This document shows, in pieces, positions 1-11,261 of a stretch of DNA of 64,000 bases. The stretch is taken from positions 219,629 through 283,628 of the forward strand of contig JAKEKT010000043.1 in NCBI GenBank assembly GCA_021495925.1, in the 5' to 3' direction. The notes beneath the pieces were generated by a model that worked only from the letters and a program-made list of their open reading frames with translations, ran no database searches and had not been told where the DNA came from. How positions within the stretch are numbered: the first letter of the stretch is position 1; each line of letters begins with the position of its first letter. The DNA is from Diplodia intermedia (lineage: Eukaryota; Ascomycota; Dothideomycetes; Botryosphaeriales; Botryosphaeriaceae). Both the position numbers and the translations under genes were made by a program.

Positions 1-2928
1 ACGAGCTGCCTCTTCTCATTCTGCGGATCTGGTCAGCCTTGTCGGCATCTCTGAGCCCACACTGGTTACCTCGGTGATGGAAGCCTGGGACATGGTGTCA
101 AAAGCCGGGATCAAATATACACGAGGCGGAGGTCTCTCGAATTCAGTAGGGACCGGTGATATGGGCATCCAGGCTCGAGGACTGGAAGGGGAAGCGTTAT
201 ATTTGCGGCGTGGTGACTTGGATACATGTGGCGGAGAAGATGTATACGAATGTTGGACGTCTATCCACGCCTTTTTTCTTGGAATGTGCAGTATTGGATC
301 GTGTTGCTTGTCGAGCACGGATCACTGATTCCTTTCGTGATGCCGATGCGACCCATTATGAGGCCGGATCAAGTGTGAGTGGCCCCGGCGCTCGCGAGAA
401 GCGGCAGGAAGGGGCTGACGGACTCTTGGGGAAAAGACGTGAGTGGAGAAACATGATGTGGTCAGAGATTAGAATGCTTTTGAAACGTGAGCAGAGGGGC
501 TCAGAGCAGACAGCTTCGATGGCGGGGGGAAAGAAACTACGGCCGACATGGACGCGGTCAGCATTCGTGGTGACAAATGTAGATTGCATGCGAGCGCGGT
601 CACAAGAGACGGGAACAGAGCTTGACGGGAGAGCAAAGCAAGGTTCCATGGCGTCACCGCCTATCCCGAGCAGCATGGGTGTTTGGAGGTTGGGAGGGTC
701 CAGAGCCATGGTCCAGGAATTGGCGAGTCATTGGCCCAAGATGCGAAATGGACGGGCCAATGGGAGGACCCACAGCCGTCAGCAATGCTATATTAAGAAA
801 ATGGCGGGCCGCACACGGACCCGGACAGAGCGGTGGAGGTTGAGGCTCAGATGAACGAGCCGGGAGGATTCATGGCGCCGGCAGCAGGTCGGCCTGGGGC
901 GAAACGCCAAAAGCAGGCGGATAGATTCCAGAGAACGCATGTCGGCGGGCGGGTGTGGAGCAGGCAGGTGTCGTCGCGAGGATGACCGGGGCTGAGCGCA
1001 CACGCGGCAAGGCGGCAAGCAGACGGGAGAGCAAGCGCTGACTAAAGCGTTTTAGGCTGCAGCACGGGCCACGCACATCTTGCCCGGCGATCCCACCCCG
1101 TGGCGTCGATCGTTTCCCGCCCCCACCTCTTCTTCACCACCTCCGTGCTCAGCCTGACGCGCACAGATCTGCCGCCCTCCCACCACCATGCTGCTTCCGA
1201 ACCGCCTGCGCTGTCGCGTGAAGCTCTGCTCTCCCGCCTGCGAGCCCAGCAGTCGGCCCGCATTCGCGCGTTGCCTCGCCCGTGCCAGTGCTGACGGACG
1301 ACCAACACCAGACAGAGCACCGGCAGCCATCCATGCCTCCCGAGCCGCCGCAGCGTCATTGCGTCGCTTCCCAGGCACGCGAAACGCGTCGACTGTGGTC
1401 CACACGGCCGCCTCACCTCAGAGTTGTCAGCAGCCACGCCTACTAGCCACACCACCCGGCTTACCCCCTCAGCTCCGACCGTCGCGCTTCCCGCAGCCAC
1501 CAACCGCCGTGGCCGATTCCCCATCGCTCCACTTAAACCCGCCAATCTCTGTTCGCGACGCAATGCTAATATTTAAGCTTCTCAGCCTATTTCCGCGCCT
1601 CGATTGTCCACTGCCACTCCCTCGTGGCACATTGCAACGCAACGCCGCTGAGCCTCCCCAAGCCATCAGCCTTAACCGCCCGCCATCTGCGGGAGCTCCG
1701 GCATCCCGCTTCTGCTTATCACATCTTGCATGTATTTCCTGCCTTCGCCCTGCTTTCTGCTTCAGATCTCGGTCTGGCCGGCTGAAGCCGCAGCTTTCGC
1801 TCTGCAATCCCCATCAGTACCTGTCACGCGAGCATGTCGATGCTGCCTTGGCTACGAGCTCCGCCCTGTGGATCCGCCTGCTTCCAGAACGCCACCAGCA
1901 ATTGATGCCAGGGTACTCTCGTCGCCGAAGAGAGGCGATTGGCTAAGCCTCCGTCCTCATCGTTCGGCTCTTGCCGACGTCCTTTCGTGAAATCCTCCAC
2001 CATTAACCACTTCTGCCAACACGACCTCTGAACATCGCCATCGACTCCAAAATCCTCTTCTTCCTTCGCTTTCCCCGAGCTGTCCAAGAAGCTCCAACTC
2101 CTCCCACCAACAAAAGCCCACGCTCATACCCCTGCTTCCAACCACACGATCCCACAGCCCACCGAATACGACGGTCGTACCTGCAGCCAATGTTGACAAT
2201 ACCATTGGCCAGCTACACCCACATGACCTCGCCGCATGGCGTCCTCGAAGCCACGATGGGACGCGCAACCGCTTACGATCGTCGAGATTCTTCGCTGCGA
2301 CAAAACGACGATCGTGCTTTGCTTTTTCTTACCACATCTCGGCATCTAAAAGTATCCGCGACATGGGCGCCGCCTCATAAGCACGGGGTATCTTTTACCC
2401 ACGCCACTAACGATGCAGCGTGTCGTCAATGTGCTCCAGCCCCCGCCGCTAAGAGGTGTGCACCAAGGAAGACCCTGGAAGTCACAGTACCCGGTGACCT
2501 TTTGAAGAGATGCAATCACGTGTTGCGCTCGGGACGCTCGCTTTTCATTGCTATATCTCGAGGGAGATGGTCAGCACTGTACACATCCACTAACTGGCAT
2601 TGGCAGTAGCCACGGATTCAGCGTACCACCTACGAGACCCTGCGTACTTCCAAACAGGTTTTTCACTAGCGAGCTTCAAAGAGAGCACTTCAGAATTATG
2701 ACTTTGTCCGTAAGTCAGAATTTTCTCTTTGTCGAAGTTTCATCTTCACCAGCGGAGGAAAATGTTGAGCAACAGCCTTTTCACGGCGATCTTCAGCTTG
2801 TTCGAAAGTTGGACTACACCATCAATTCAATCCAATGGCCCGCAGCGTCACTTGATCAGTAGGCCGTGTGCATCGGACCGAGGCGGTGCAAAGGGGGGAA
2901 GAAGAACCGACAAGAGACCTCAATCCCC
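1..2928. other. Left-edge region with no gene recognised
   Basis: I find no reading frame here with a recognisable domain, signal peptide or convincing intron set. The stretch from about 1100 to 2100 is C-rich on the + strand with long overlapping open frames on both strands. That is what GC-biased, stop-poor sequence gives by chance, and their translations are Arg/Pro/Ser-rich with no motif. The last 60 bases before 2929 are the 3' flank of the xylanase gene. A gene truncated by the window edge cannot be excluded. Confidence 0.5.
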
Positions 2929-4051
2929 CTAAGCCAACGACTCCACGATGGCATCATACGCCTCCTTGGCCGCGAACGAAGCGTCAAACAGCAACGGGGT
3001 GCTGCTCGCCCGCCAGCTGTCGGCGTCGCTCACGCCCCACACGGTGACGCCGACGCAGTTGTCGACATCCACGCACGCCCGCGTCGCCGCCACGTAGTCG
3101 GCCGCCGCGGCCCCCGCGATATCCAGCTCTGTCATGGCGCACTCGGACGCGGCCGCGCACAGCGCCTGCATGGCGGCGGCGCTCCCCGACGCCCCGCCCG
3201 CCGACAGGTGCGACTGCGAGCCGATGCCGTCGATGGGCACGCCGGCGTTGATCCAGTCGGTGACTTTGGAGATGAGGCCGGTGGTTTTGGCGTAGGTGGC
3301 GGAGTCGAGGCTGAGGTGGTTAGATGGTTGGGGGAGGAGGAGGGAGGGGACGACGCGACGCACTTGTAGTCGTTGATGTAGAGCTTGGCGGCGGGGTCGG
3401 CGGCGCGCGCGGCTTCGAAGGCGATGCGGACGAAGTCCTCGCCCAGGACGTTGTAGAAGACGGACGAGCGGAGCGTGCCGTCTTCGTTGAAGATTTCGTT
3501 GACGACGTCCTGCGGTTGCGTGTTAACGTCATGATGTCCGCTCAGGCGTACAATGTTGAAGAGGGAATGTCTGGTATGCACGCATGCAAGCAACGTACCC
3601 ACGCATAGATCTTGCCGGCATACCGCCCAACCTCAGTCGTCACGTGGTTCCGCACCACCTCGGTCAAGGTGTCCTTATCCGTGATGCTGCTCACCCACGC
3701 CGGCAGCTGCGAGTGCCACACGGTCGTGTGCCCGCGCACCAGCTTGCCGTTGGTCGCGGCCCAGTCGACCAGGTAGTCGGCCCCGGCGAAGTTGAAGCCG
3801 TTTTGCGACGCCTCGATCGTGTCCCACTTCATGCTGTTCTCCGGCGTCACCTGCCCGAAGTCGGCCGCGATGATGGCCGCGTTCTGCCCGCTGGTGAGGA
3901 GTCCTTGGTCCGTGCAGGTGCCGAAGTACTTTTTTCCTGCGGCCACGAAGGCGTCGTTGATGCTGGATGCGGCTTGCCGCGGGAGCACGAGGGCGGTGGT
4001 GGTGGGTGGGAAGGCGAAGGTCAAGAGGGCGAGGAAGGTGGTGCCGTGCAT
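2929..4051 (-). CDS. Secreted GH10 endo-1,4-beta-xylanase
   Basis: Glycoside hydrolase family 10 endoxylanase, a retaining enzyme that cleaves beta-1,4 bonds in the xylan backbone outside the cell. Three exons on the minus strand, 4051-3599, 3509-3364 and 3310-2929, sum to 981 nt, giving 326 aa. The start is the first ATG, giving a signal peptide (hydrophobic residues about 5-20) followed by a likely pro-sequence ending near PRQ. GH10 landmarks are in order: TPENSMKWD, HTTVWHSQLP, acid/base Glu in DVVNE (about residue 156, restored exactly by splicing intron 1), YINDYN-LD (restored by intron 2), SQSHL, nucleophile Glu in TELD (about residue 261), and WGVSDADSWR near the C terminus. The length suits a single catalytic domain, and no cellulose-binding module is present. 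Almost every codon ends in G or C. A TATA-like box lies about 95 bases upstream. I saw no clear GGCTAA (XlnR) site in the upstream stretch. Confidence 0.96.
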
Positions 4052-4146
4052 GGTGGGTGGGTGGATTTTGGGGTTGGCTGGGTGGAAAAGAGTGGAATGG
4101 ATCGAGGTGGTGTGGACGGTGAATACTAAGGGAGGTCTCTACGATT

Positions 4147-4154
4147 TATTTATA
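4147..4154 (-). promoter_or_regulatory. TATA-like box of the xylanase gene
   Basis: On the minus strand this reads TATAAATA. It lies about 95 bases upstream of the xylanase ATG at 4051, a normal position for a fungal TATA element. It is the clearest core-promoter motif near this gene. Assignment is by position and sequence only. Confidence 0.55.
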
Positions 4155-5998
4155 TGCCATTTTGCCAAGAGGAGAGATGTATGTACATGGAGCGACTAGG
4201 TAAATTGCATCATGTGGGATGGGAGCGAACTTCCCGGCTCAAAACATGGCTGAATATGGTTTTTTGTACGAAGAGAAGGCCCGGCGTCGGTGGAAACGCG
4301 TTTCAAGGACAGCATACGCCATACGACTCTCGCTGATTGGTCGCTGTCGCTGGCGGGCAGCACCAAGAGAGTTTCAGGGCCCTTCTACTTTTCGGCGCGC
4401 ACTCCCGTGTTAAATTAATGGATAAAAAGCAGAGTAGCCGGGTAAAAGCCACGGCTGCGAAAAAAACAGATCGGCGTTTATCCGTGGTATAGCCCGCCAT
4501 GCGTATACGCTTTTTGTTGCGGATTTTGCCTAAAAGACCACACGCTTTTGTCCTGACGACTGCTGCTAAATGCACATCGTCTCTTGACAGAAACTGGTTC
4601 TTCCACAGGCCTTTCGATTCTCACATGATGATGGAGATGCAGAAGAATTGACAGAGTTTTGCCGACGGGTGCATTGCGCAACCGATGCAATCCAGGCAAA
4701 CGGGTGTTATAGGGTTATTTGTAGGCTATGCAAAAGCTTTGCCGCTCTTAGAGGTCGTGAAAAGCAAGTGTAGACAATTGGGTTGTCTTGTAAGGGATGT
4801 TTCCCTTGCACCTGAGAGCTCCATCTAAGTTGTGGTCTCTAACAGATGGCAGTTCAGTCTAAGCAGTGGTTAGCAACTTAGATGCTGTGGAGAAAGAAGG
4901 GACCCATTGCGGAACTGACAGGGTCTGAACGCGCTGCAGGCGATGATCGTTGGCAACATGCAAGCGGCCAGAATGTATATCCCATTGCTCTGGGATGCGT
5001 TGATGTTTTTTTTTCTTTTTTCTTTTTTTAGATCTCGGTCACATTGTCAGGAACAGGCAATTCACAAGAAGCTTCCCCGCACAACATCAAAATAGGGCAA
5101 TAGCAGGAGCGGCACATTTTCCCGATCCTGTCACCTCATGCCAGTCACACATCTCGCAGCAGGTGGCCAAGGATTACAGTCAGTTGAACCAGGTCGATGA
5201 TGAATTGATTTTTTAGATGTGAGAGCAGACCCCATAGCGATGAAGAAAAATGTTGACGGAGTTGCATGGAGGTGTTGAAGTAGGGACCACACTAACGTTT
5301 TGAGCGACCGAGCGCCACAACCGCGGTTAGCGTGTCCGGGGGAGCTCCACACAGTAAACTGCGCCGCGTGGAAGGGCTACGTAGCGGAGCTTGTCACACC
5401 GACGTGGCAATGCAGATATGGCCCCCAAAAGCAGTCGCAAGCGAAAGCCTATCGGATTCCACGGATCAGCATTCGGATAACCGATCTTGTCGAGCTGACT
5501 GCCGGCATTCGTACAACTCACGGTGGGTCATGAAAGAATTCATCATTCCCAGCTTGCGATACATGGTATTTTCGGGCATCGTAGTCGGACAGCGGGAGAC
5601 TGGATTTGGATGTATCAGTCATTACGATTTGTGTGCCGGCGCCGAAATCCTGATGTTTACTTCAACAGTCTACGATAGGAGAGGCAGTATCCCCAGAACC
5701 TCCTCTACAGTGGAATGCTAGTCAGCACGAGTTGCACGAATCATGCTTGCCTGGGGTTTGCGCTTGCTCCAGTGATATGATAGGTCAGGATCCCAGTCCT
5801 GCGTGGACAGCTGGCTATGCGGATGCAGTCCGCTGTGGAGCTGAGCACTCACATCCCCATTCTCCTCGGTTGTCCACTGCAGTAGAAAATCTAAAGCGCC
5901 GCACATGGATATTCGCATCACCGCCTTTTCTCAAACTCCAAGCTTTTCATCGGCGGTCATTTGTTTTCCAAATCTTACCCCTCAATATTCAAGTGGCC
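4155..5998. other. Intergenic region between xylanase and NLR genes
   Basis: About 1.8 kb between divergently transcribed genes, so it should hold both promoters. It is visibly less GC-rich than the flanking xylanase gene and has a T-rich tract near 5006-5030. No open frame has a recognisable domain. The open frame upstream of 5999 is continuous with the NLR gene back to 5732, but its translation has no similarity to the NLR family's usual N terminus, so I treat it as leader. Confidence 0.5.
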
Positions 5999-8900
5999 AT
6001 GGCACTTCCGAATGGTCAGTACACGGTTGGATGGATCTGTGCCCTCAAAACCGAGGGGGTAGCCGCACTCCAATTTCTGGACGACAAGCATGGAGTCCCG
6101 ATCAAGGTTGACAAGAATGACAACAACAATTACACTCTTGGACGAATGGGAAAACACAACGTCGTTATCGCAATCCTACCTCATGGAGAGTACGGCACGA
6201 GCTCTGCAACAAGTGTGGCGCGAGATATGCTCCACTCGTTTCCGAACATTCGCATTGGGCTGATGGTGGGGATCGGCGGCGGAGCGCCGAGTGCACAAAA
6301 CGACATACGTCTCGGCGACATTGTTGTCAGCACCCCGAAAGGAACCTCGGGCGGAGTCTTCCAATACGACTTTGGAAAAACCATCCAGGAGAAGAAGTTC
6401 CAGCACTCTGGCCATCTCAACCAAACACCCAAAGTCCTTCTCACAGCTGTTCATGGCTTGGCTGTACAGTTCGAGAGCGAAGGGAACGGGATTTCCGAAG
6501 CCATTGCCAAGGCTCTTGAGAAAAACAAGCGGTTGCGCCAGAAGTACGGGCAACCAGATACAAGCGACCGGCTTTACAAGCCCGACGTCATCCATCCTGA
6601 TGCGCCAGGACAATCGGCTGAGACCTGCATCTCTGTGTGCGGTGACGATCCTCGGAGCCTTGTTCAACGTCAAGAACGAACGGACGGAGACGACAACCCC
6701 ATGGTGTTCTACGGCATCATTGCTTCGGGCAACTCATTGATGAAGGATGCATCGATCAGGGATACTTTGTCACGAGAGAACGGGGTGCTGTGTTTCGAGA
6801 TGGAAGCGGCAGGCTTGATGAACAACTTTCCCTGTTTAGTCGTACGTGGCATCTGCGACTATTCCGATACACACAAAAATGATGCGTGGCATGGGTATGC
6901 CGCCATGTCAGCGGCCGCATACACCAAAGCGCTTCTTTTGAGTATTCCTCCAGACAGGCTTGAAGCCCAGCAGAAGCTTGCTGAAAGCCTGAAGAGCAGT
7001 TAGTCTAGTTGTAAATGCGGCAAATAATGTAGCTGATTCTCTTTGTAGTTGAAAACAGCCTTACTACGGTAAAGAATGCCACTTCCGCAATTGAATCGAC
7101 AGTCAGAGACATCGACATGGACCAGAAGTGGTCTCATCTGAGAGACTGGCTCGGACCATGCGACCCTTCCACCAACTACATCAGCGCAAAAGACCAGCGT
7201 TTTCCTGGTTCGGGCAACTGGTTTGTGCAAGAAGATCCGCGGTTCCATGAGTGGGTCGCGCATCCTCACTCGTTCCTATGGCTATACGGTCTTCCCGGAT
7301 GTGGCAAGACTGTTCTCAGCTCCACCATAATTGAGTGCCTCAAGGAGTCACGTCTATGTCTCTACTTCTACTTCAATTTTCAGGAGCCGGAGAAGCTTTC
7401 ACTTGACAGCATGTTGCGTGTCTTGCTCTGGCAACTTGGTTCGAAGCATGAGGCATCGCGACAAGTATTGAGCCAACTTCATGCCGAGTGCAAGGAAGAC
7501 CACAACAGTCACGCTCGGCAACCGAGCACGGGAGAGCTTTCGATGGCATTTTCAGACATGCTGAAGCTGGGTCAAGAGCTTTGGATTGTGATTGACGCTC
7601 TGGATGAGTGTGTAACAAGGAAAAACTCCGGAAATACCAAGGGACTCATATCTTGGGTCAGAGAGATTGTGGGTTCTGGTCTCAACAGTATTCACCTCCT
7701 GGTCACAAGTCGAGAGGAAGAAGACATACGGTCCGGGTTTGGCGATTTGTCTGGCATTGGAACATTCATTCCAATCGAAGGCGAGGAACTGAACCGGGAC
7801 ATCGAGACCTACGTCAGTACAAAGATCAAATGGGGCGATGGATTGAAGAGATGGCAAGGAAGATCCGAAATCCAGGAGCAAATTCAAGCAAAATTGCTAG
7901 AAAAGGCCGGTGGCATGTAAGGGATATCAATGACTATACGTCATCACAAGTGCTAACAAACTCAGGTTTCGATACGTTGCCTGCCAGATGGAAGATCTGG
8001 AGAGCTGTATTGACCGCGATTCTCTGTACAATGCTTTGGAAAATTTGCCGAAAGATTTGGATGAAACTTATTCCAGAATCATGGCTCGGATTCCGGACAA
8101 GTTCAAATCAAAAACCATCAGAGTACTCCAGCTTCTGATCTATGGTGGAAGGCCATTCAGAATAGAGGAACTTGTCGACGCCGTGGCAGTACATCTGGAA
8201 AAACCAACAGCTTTTGATCCAGCTGATCGGATGCCGAATCCTACAGAGGTCGCGCGATATTGTTCCAGCCTGACAAAATTTGTCACCAGGCACAACTGGT
8301 GGAAACACGAACAAATCTTGGAGCTCCATTTGGCGCACTTCTCTGTCAAGGAATATTTCGTCTCAAGCTCTGAATATTCCCAGAACTTCAATGAAATGGT
8401 GGCTCGGGCTTCAATCGCAATAGTGTGCATGTCTTACCTTCGGCATGTGGACCACAAGATGGAAGAATCTCACTATGGTTCCGAAGAGAAACATGACGAA
8501 TGGAACCATAGAATCTTCCTTAAGACCATGTTTCCATTCGCTGAATACAGTGCGCGGAGCTTTCTGAAGCATGCTGCTGCCACGGAAAAACAGAACGGGA
8601 CTGTTTTTGACATGATCATAGATTTCTTCACTCATGTTGACGAACAGTACTACCACAACTGGGTGCTTCTTGAGGCTTCTCGGCCCAGCGATTGGAATTT
8701 TCATCGGTTCAGCGATTGGAAGTCCTCTCCGTTGTGGTATGCGTGCGATGCTGGACTCAGCAGGCGCTGCCTCGAACGTCTGCTCAAATATGGCCAGGAC
8801 AAAGGGTTCAACATTGACGTTAAAAGAATACAATATGACGGCCACCGCACGACAATCACACCACTTGAAGCTGCAACCAAAAACGGAGATCTGGAGAATA

Positions 8901-9814
8901 TGCGGATCTTATTGGAGAATGGAGCGCGAGTCGATAGGCATGTTTTCAGGCGTGCCTATAGAAAAGAGGAAAAGTTTCAGCTGCTTCTTCAGCATAATAC
9001 GGTAGATCGGAACACATTAAAGCGGGCGCTTGAGAAAGCGTGTAGGTCCGAGCGCCTACGAATTGCTGAGTTGGTTATTAAACACGACCCAGCAATTGTG
9101 GACGAAGAAACATACTACTACTGGCTTCTAGAGCGCGTCCTCTCCGAGTCTCAAGAAGAGGTTGGGTTGTGGCTCCTCCAGTATGGCGTGAAGTCGAATG
9201 GGAGGAAAAACCATTTACTGATGTGCACAGCCGCTGAATTAGGTCAGGGGAAAGTCGTCAAAGTATTGATGAACGATCATTCTACAAATCCATCGGGGAA
9301 GGATCTGAGAGCGGCTGTTATGGGTGGCCATGAGGAGATCATCCAGATACTATGGGATAGCGAGTGTCTCAGCCAAGATGACCTGGATGAAGCTTTGATC
9401 TCAGCAGCATGGATGCCAAGAGGAGACATCGCACTCCTCTTGCTTGGGCTTGGGGCAGATCTCAATCGCCGATCCAGATGGGGTTTTTGGAAAGGCAAAA
9501 GGGCACTTGATGTAGCCCAAAAATGTGGGAATCAGGAGGTGGTCGCAGTGCTACTTGAAGCGGGTGCTGGGCCGGATGCGGACAGTCAGTACGAGAGTTC
9601 TCAGGAGGAAACCCAAGACTCCAAGTCTGAGAAGTCGGAAGAGCAAGACGAAGGTGAAGAGTCGGATGAAGGTGAAGAGTCGGATGAAGGTCAAGAGTCG
9701 GATGAAGGTCAAGAGTCCAACGCCGTGTCCTTGGAATGGAAGTCGGATGCGCAAGTGTCGGAAGAGGAATGCTCCAGGTCGGGCACCGGCTCTGTGAAGC
9801 CAGACGGGCATTGA
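5999..9814 (+). CDS. NLR-like protein: PNP_UDP phosphorylase - NACHT - ankyrin
   Basis: Fungal NOD-like receptor, 1238 aa, expected to act in the cytosol in allorecognition or programmed cell death. Exons 5999-6998, 7049-7916 and 7966-9814 keep frame through introns of 50 and 49 nt (branch sites CTGAT and CTAAC). Residues about 6-320 are a nucleoside phosphorylase-type domain: start TVGWICALKTE, glycine motif GLMVGIGGGAPS, then FEMEAAGLM and GICDYSD. A NACHT ATPase follows, with P-loop GLPGCGKT (about 414-421) and Walker B LWIVIDALDEC (about 511-521). The remainder holds a winged-helix-like linker, divergent ankyrin repeats (PLEAATKNGDLENMRILLENG and later LDVAQKCGNQEVVAVLLEAG) and a Glu/Asp/Ser-rich tail with four 6-residue repeats. 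I chose the ATG at 5999 because it directly precedes the family's usual first residues. The gene is less G/C-rich at third codon positions than its neighbours. What triggers it is unknown. Confidence 0.92.
9647..9718 (+). repeat. Coding 18-nt minisatellite, four copies
   Basis: Four tandem 18-base units lie at 9647-9664, 9665-9682, 9683-9700 and 9701-9718. They differ at single positions, for example GGTGAA changing to GGTCAA in the last two. Each encodes six residues, Asp-Glu-Gly-(Glu/Gln)-Glu-Ser, so copy-number change would keep the reading frame. They make an acidic tail after the last ankyrin-like repeat of the NLR. Confidence 0.95.
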
Positions 9815-10078
9815 ACAGAATATTAAAGACACCTTACCGTCGGGTGGATTTACGGCGGAACTCGCGGAGTTCAGCGCGGCAGGAGCGAAGGGCGACGATC
9901 CCGGATCAGCCGATTGTCATGCCAAATGCATGCTGAGCGTCGGCGCAACTCACCAACACAGCGCCTCGCTCCGCCGCGCGCCTGCCGTGTCCCCGGATCC
10001 TTCAGCGCATTTCCTCGCTGGATCCCCCGCACTGCATCTCACGTCCCCAAATTTCTTCACACCAGCACCGCCCTCACC

Positions 10079-11261
10079 ATGTGTCCGGATCCCACAGCCC
10101 CTGCAGCCCACGCCGCCGGCGCCATCATCGAACCCGACGTGCGTGGCCTTCCCTGCGCCCATCGCCAACCCACGGCCCCTGACCGCCCCGACTGACTCTG
10201 CACAGACCGACGAAACCGACTCGGCTGTCGGCAGCGACGACGGGTGCGCGGTCCTCGACACATCCCTGCGCCCTGCATGTGCCGTGGTGCTAACCGCCTC
10301 GCAGCCGCAGCGACCTCACTTCGCTGACCTCGTCCATCCTCAACTACGAGTACAAGAATGGCCGCCGCTACACCGCCTACAAGGGCTCCAAGTACTTCCT
10401 ACCCAACGATGAGGTCTGCCCCCACTCCACCACCACGCACCCGCACCTCTAACCCACCACCAGGCCGAATGCGACCGCAGCGACCTCATCCACCACATCT
10501 ACGGCATGCTCCTCGGCGGCCGCCTCATCCTGGCGCCCGTCGACAACCCGCAGCGCATCCTGGACGTCGGCTGCGGCACGGGCATCTGGGCCATCGACGC
10601 GGCCGACACGTACCCATCGGCCGAAGTCGTCGGCGTGGACATCAGCCCGATCCAGCCGTCGTGGGTGCCGCCGAACCTCAAGTTCGTCATCGACAACGCC
10701 GAGGAGGAGTGGGCGTACGACAGGAAGTTCGACCTCGTGCACCTGATGAACATGAACGCCTGCATCGCCGACTGGCCGCGCCTGCTGCGCCAGTGCTTCG
10801 CCAACCTGAACCCCGGCGGCTTCCTCGAGGCCAAGGAGACGGACACGACCAGCACCAGCGACGACGGTACCTATCCCGACACGTGCGCCCTGTTCAGGCT
10901 GCAGGAGACGATCCGCAACGCCATGGACGGCCTCGGCATGACGATGCACGCGCCCGCGCTGTTGAAGGGCTGGATGCAGGACGCGGGTTTCGTCGACGTG
11001 CGAGAGCAGATTTTCAAGCTGCCGTTCAACCATTGGCCCAAGGACCCCGAGATCAAGCAGATCGGCAGGTATCAGCTGGCCCAGTACCTGGACGCGCTGG
11101 CCCCGTATGCCCTGGGTACCCTGGTCGATGTGCTGGGCTGGACGCGCGAGGAGATGGAGGTTGCGGTGGCTGAGGCGCGCAAGGATTTGAAGAATACGAG
11201 GTTTCATGGCTACAACACGCTGCGCGTCGTCACTGGCCGCAAGCCGAGGGCCGATGAGTAG
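10079..11261 (+). CDS. LaeA-like SAM-dependent methyltransferase
   Basis: Class I S-adenosylmethionine-dependent methyltransferase of the fungal LaeA-like group, 332 aa. Some members regulate secondary metabolism and development, but most have no known substrate. Four exons (10079-10138, 10206-10243, 10311-10413, 10464-11261) total 999 nt in frame. The N terminus has the group's usual signature: an acidic Ser/Thr stretch, then LTSLTSSILNYEYKNGRRY, which only appears after splicing. SAM-binding motif I is ILDVGCGTGIWAIDAAD. The acidic loop GVDISPIQPSWVPPNLKF and FDLVHLMNM follow, then the motif before the C-terminal fold, LNPGGFLEAKE. The gene lies 264 bases downstream of the NLR stop on the same strand. 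No biosynthetic cluster is nearby, so a cluster-specific role is not supported. Exon 1 and its short introns are the least certain part. Confidence 0.88.

Noticed and set aside
5732..5998. In-frame N-terminal extension of the NLR to 5732
   Set aside because: The added 89 residues have no resemblance to the family, whose members start just before TVGWICALKTE. The ATG at 5999 fits exactly.
7000..7116. Separate genes for the PNP domain and the NACHT domain
   Set aside because: A 50-nt intron with donor, branch site and acceptor joins them in frame without a stop. Relatives have both domains in one protein.
9930..10412. Continuous 160-codon frame overlapping the start of the methyltransferase gene
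   Set aside because: The conserved LTSLTSSILNYEYKNGRRY segment lies in another frame reached by splicing from the ATG at 10079. The continuous frame is Pro/Ala-rich and motif-free.
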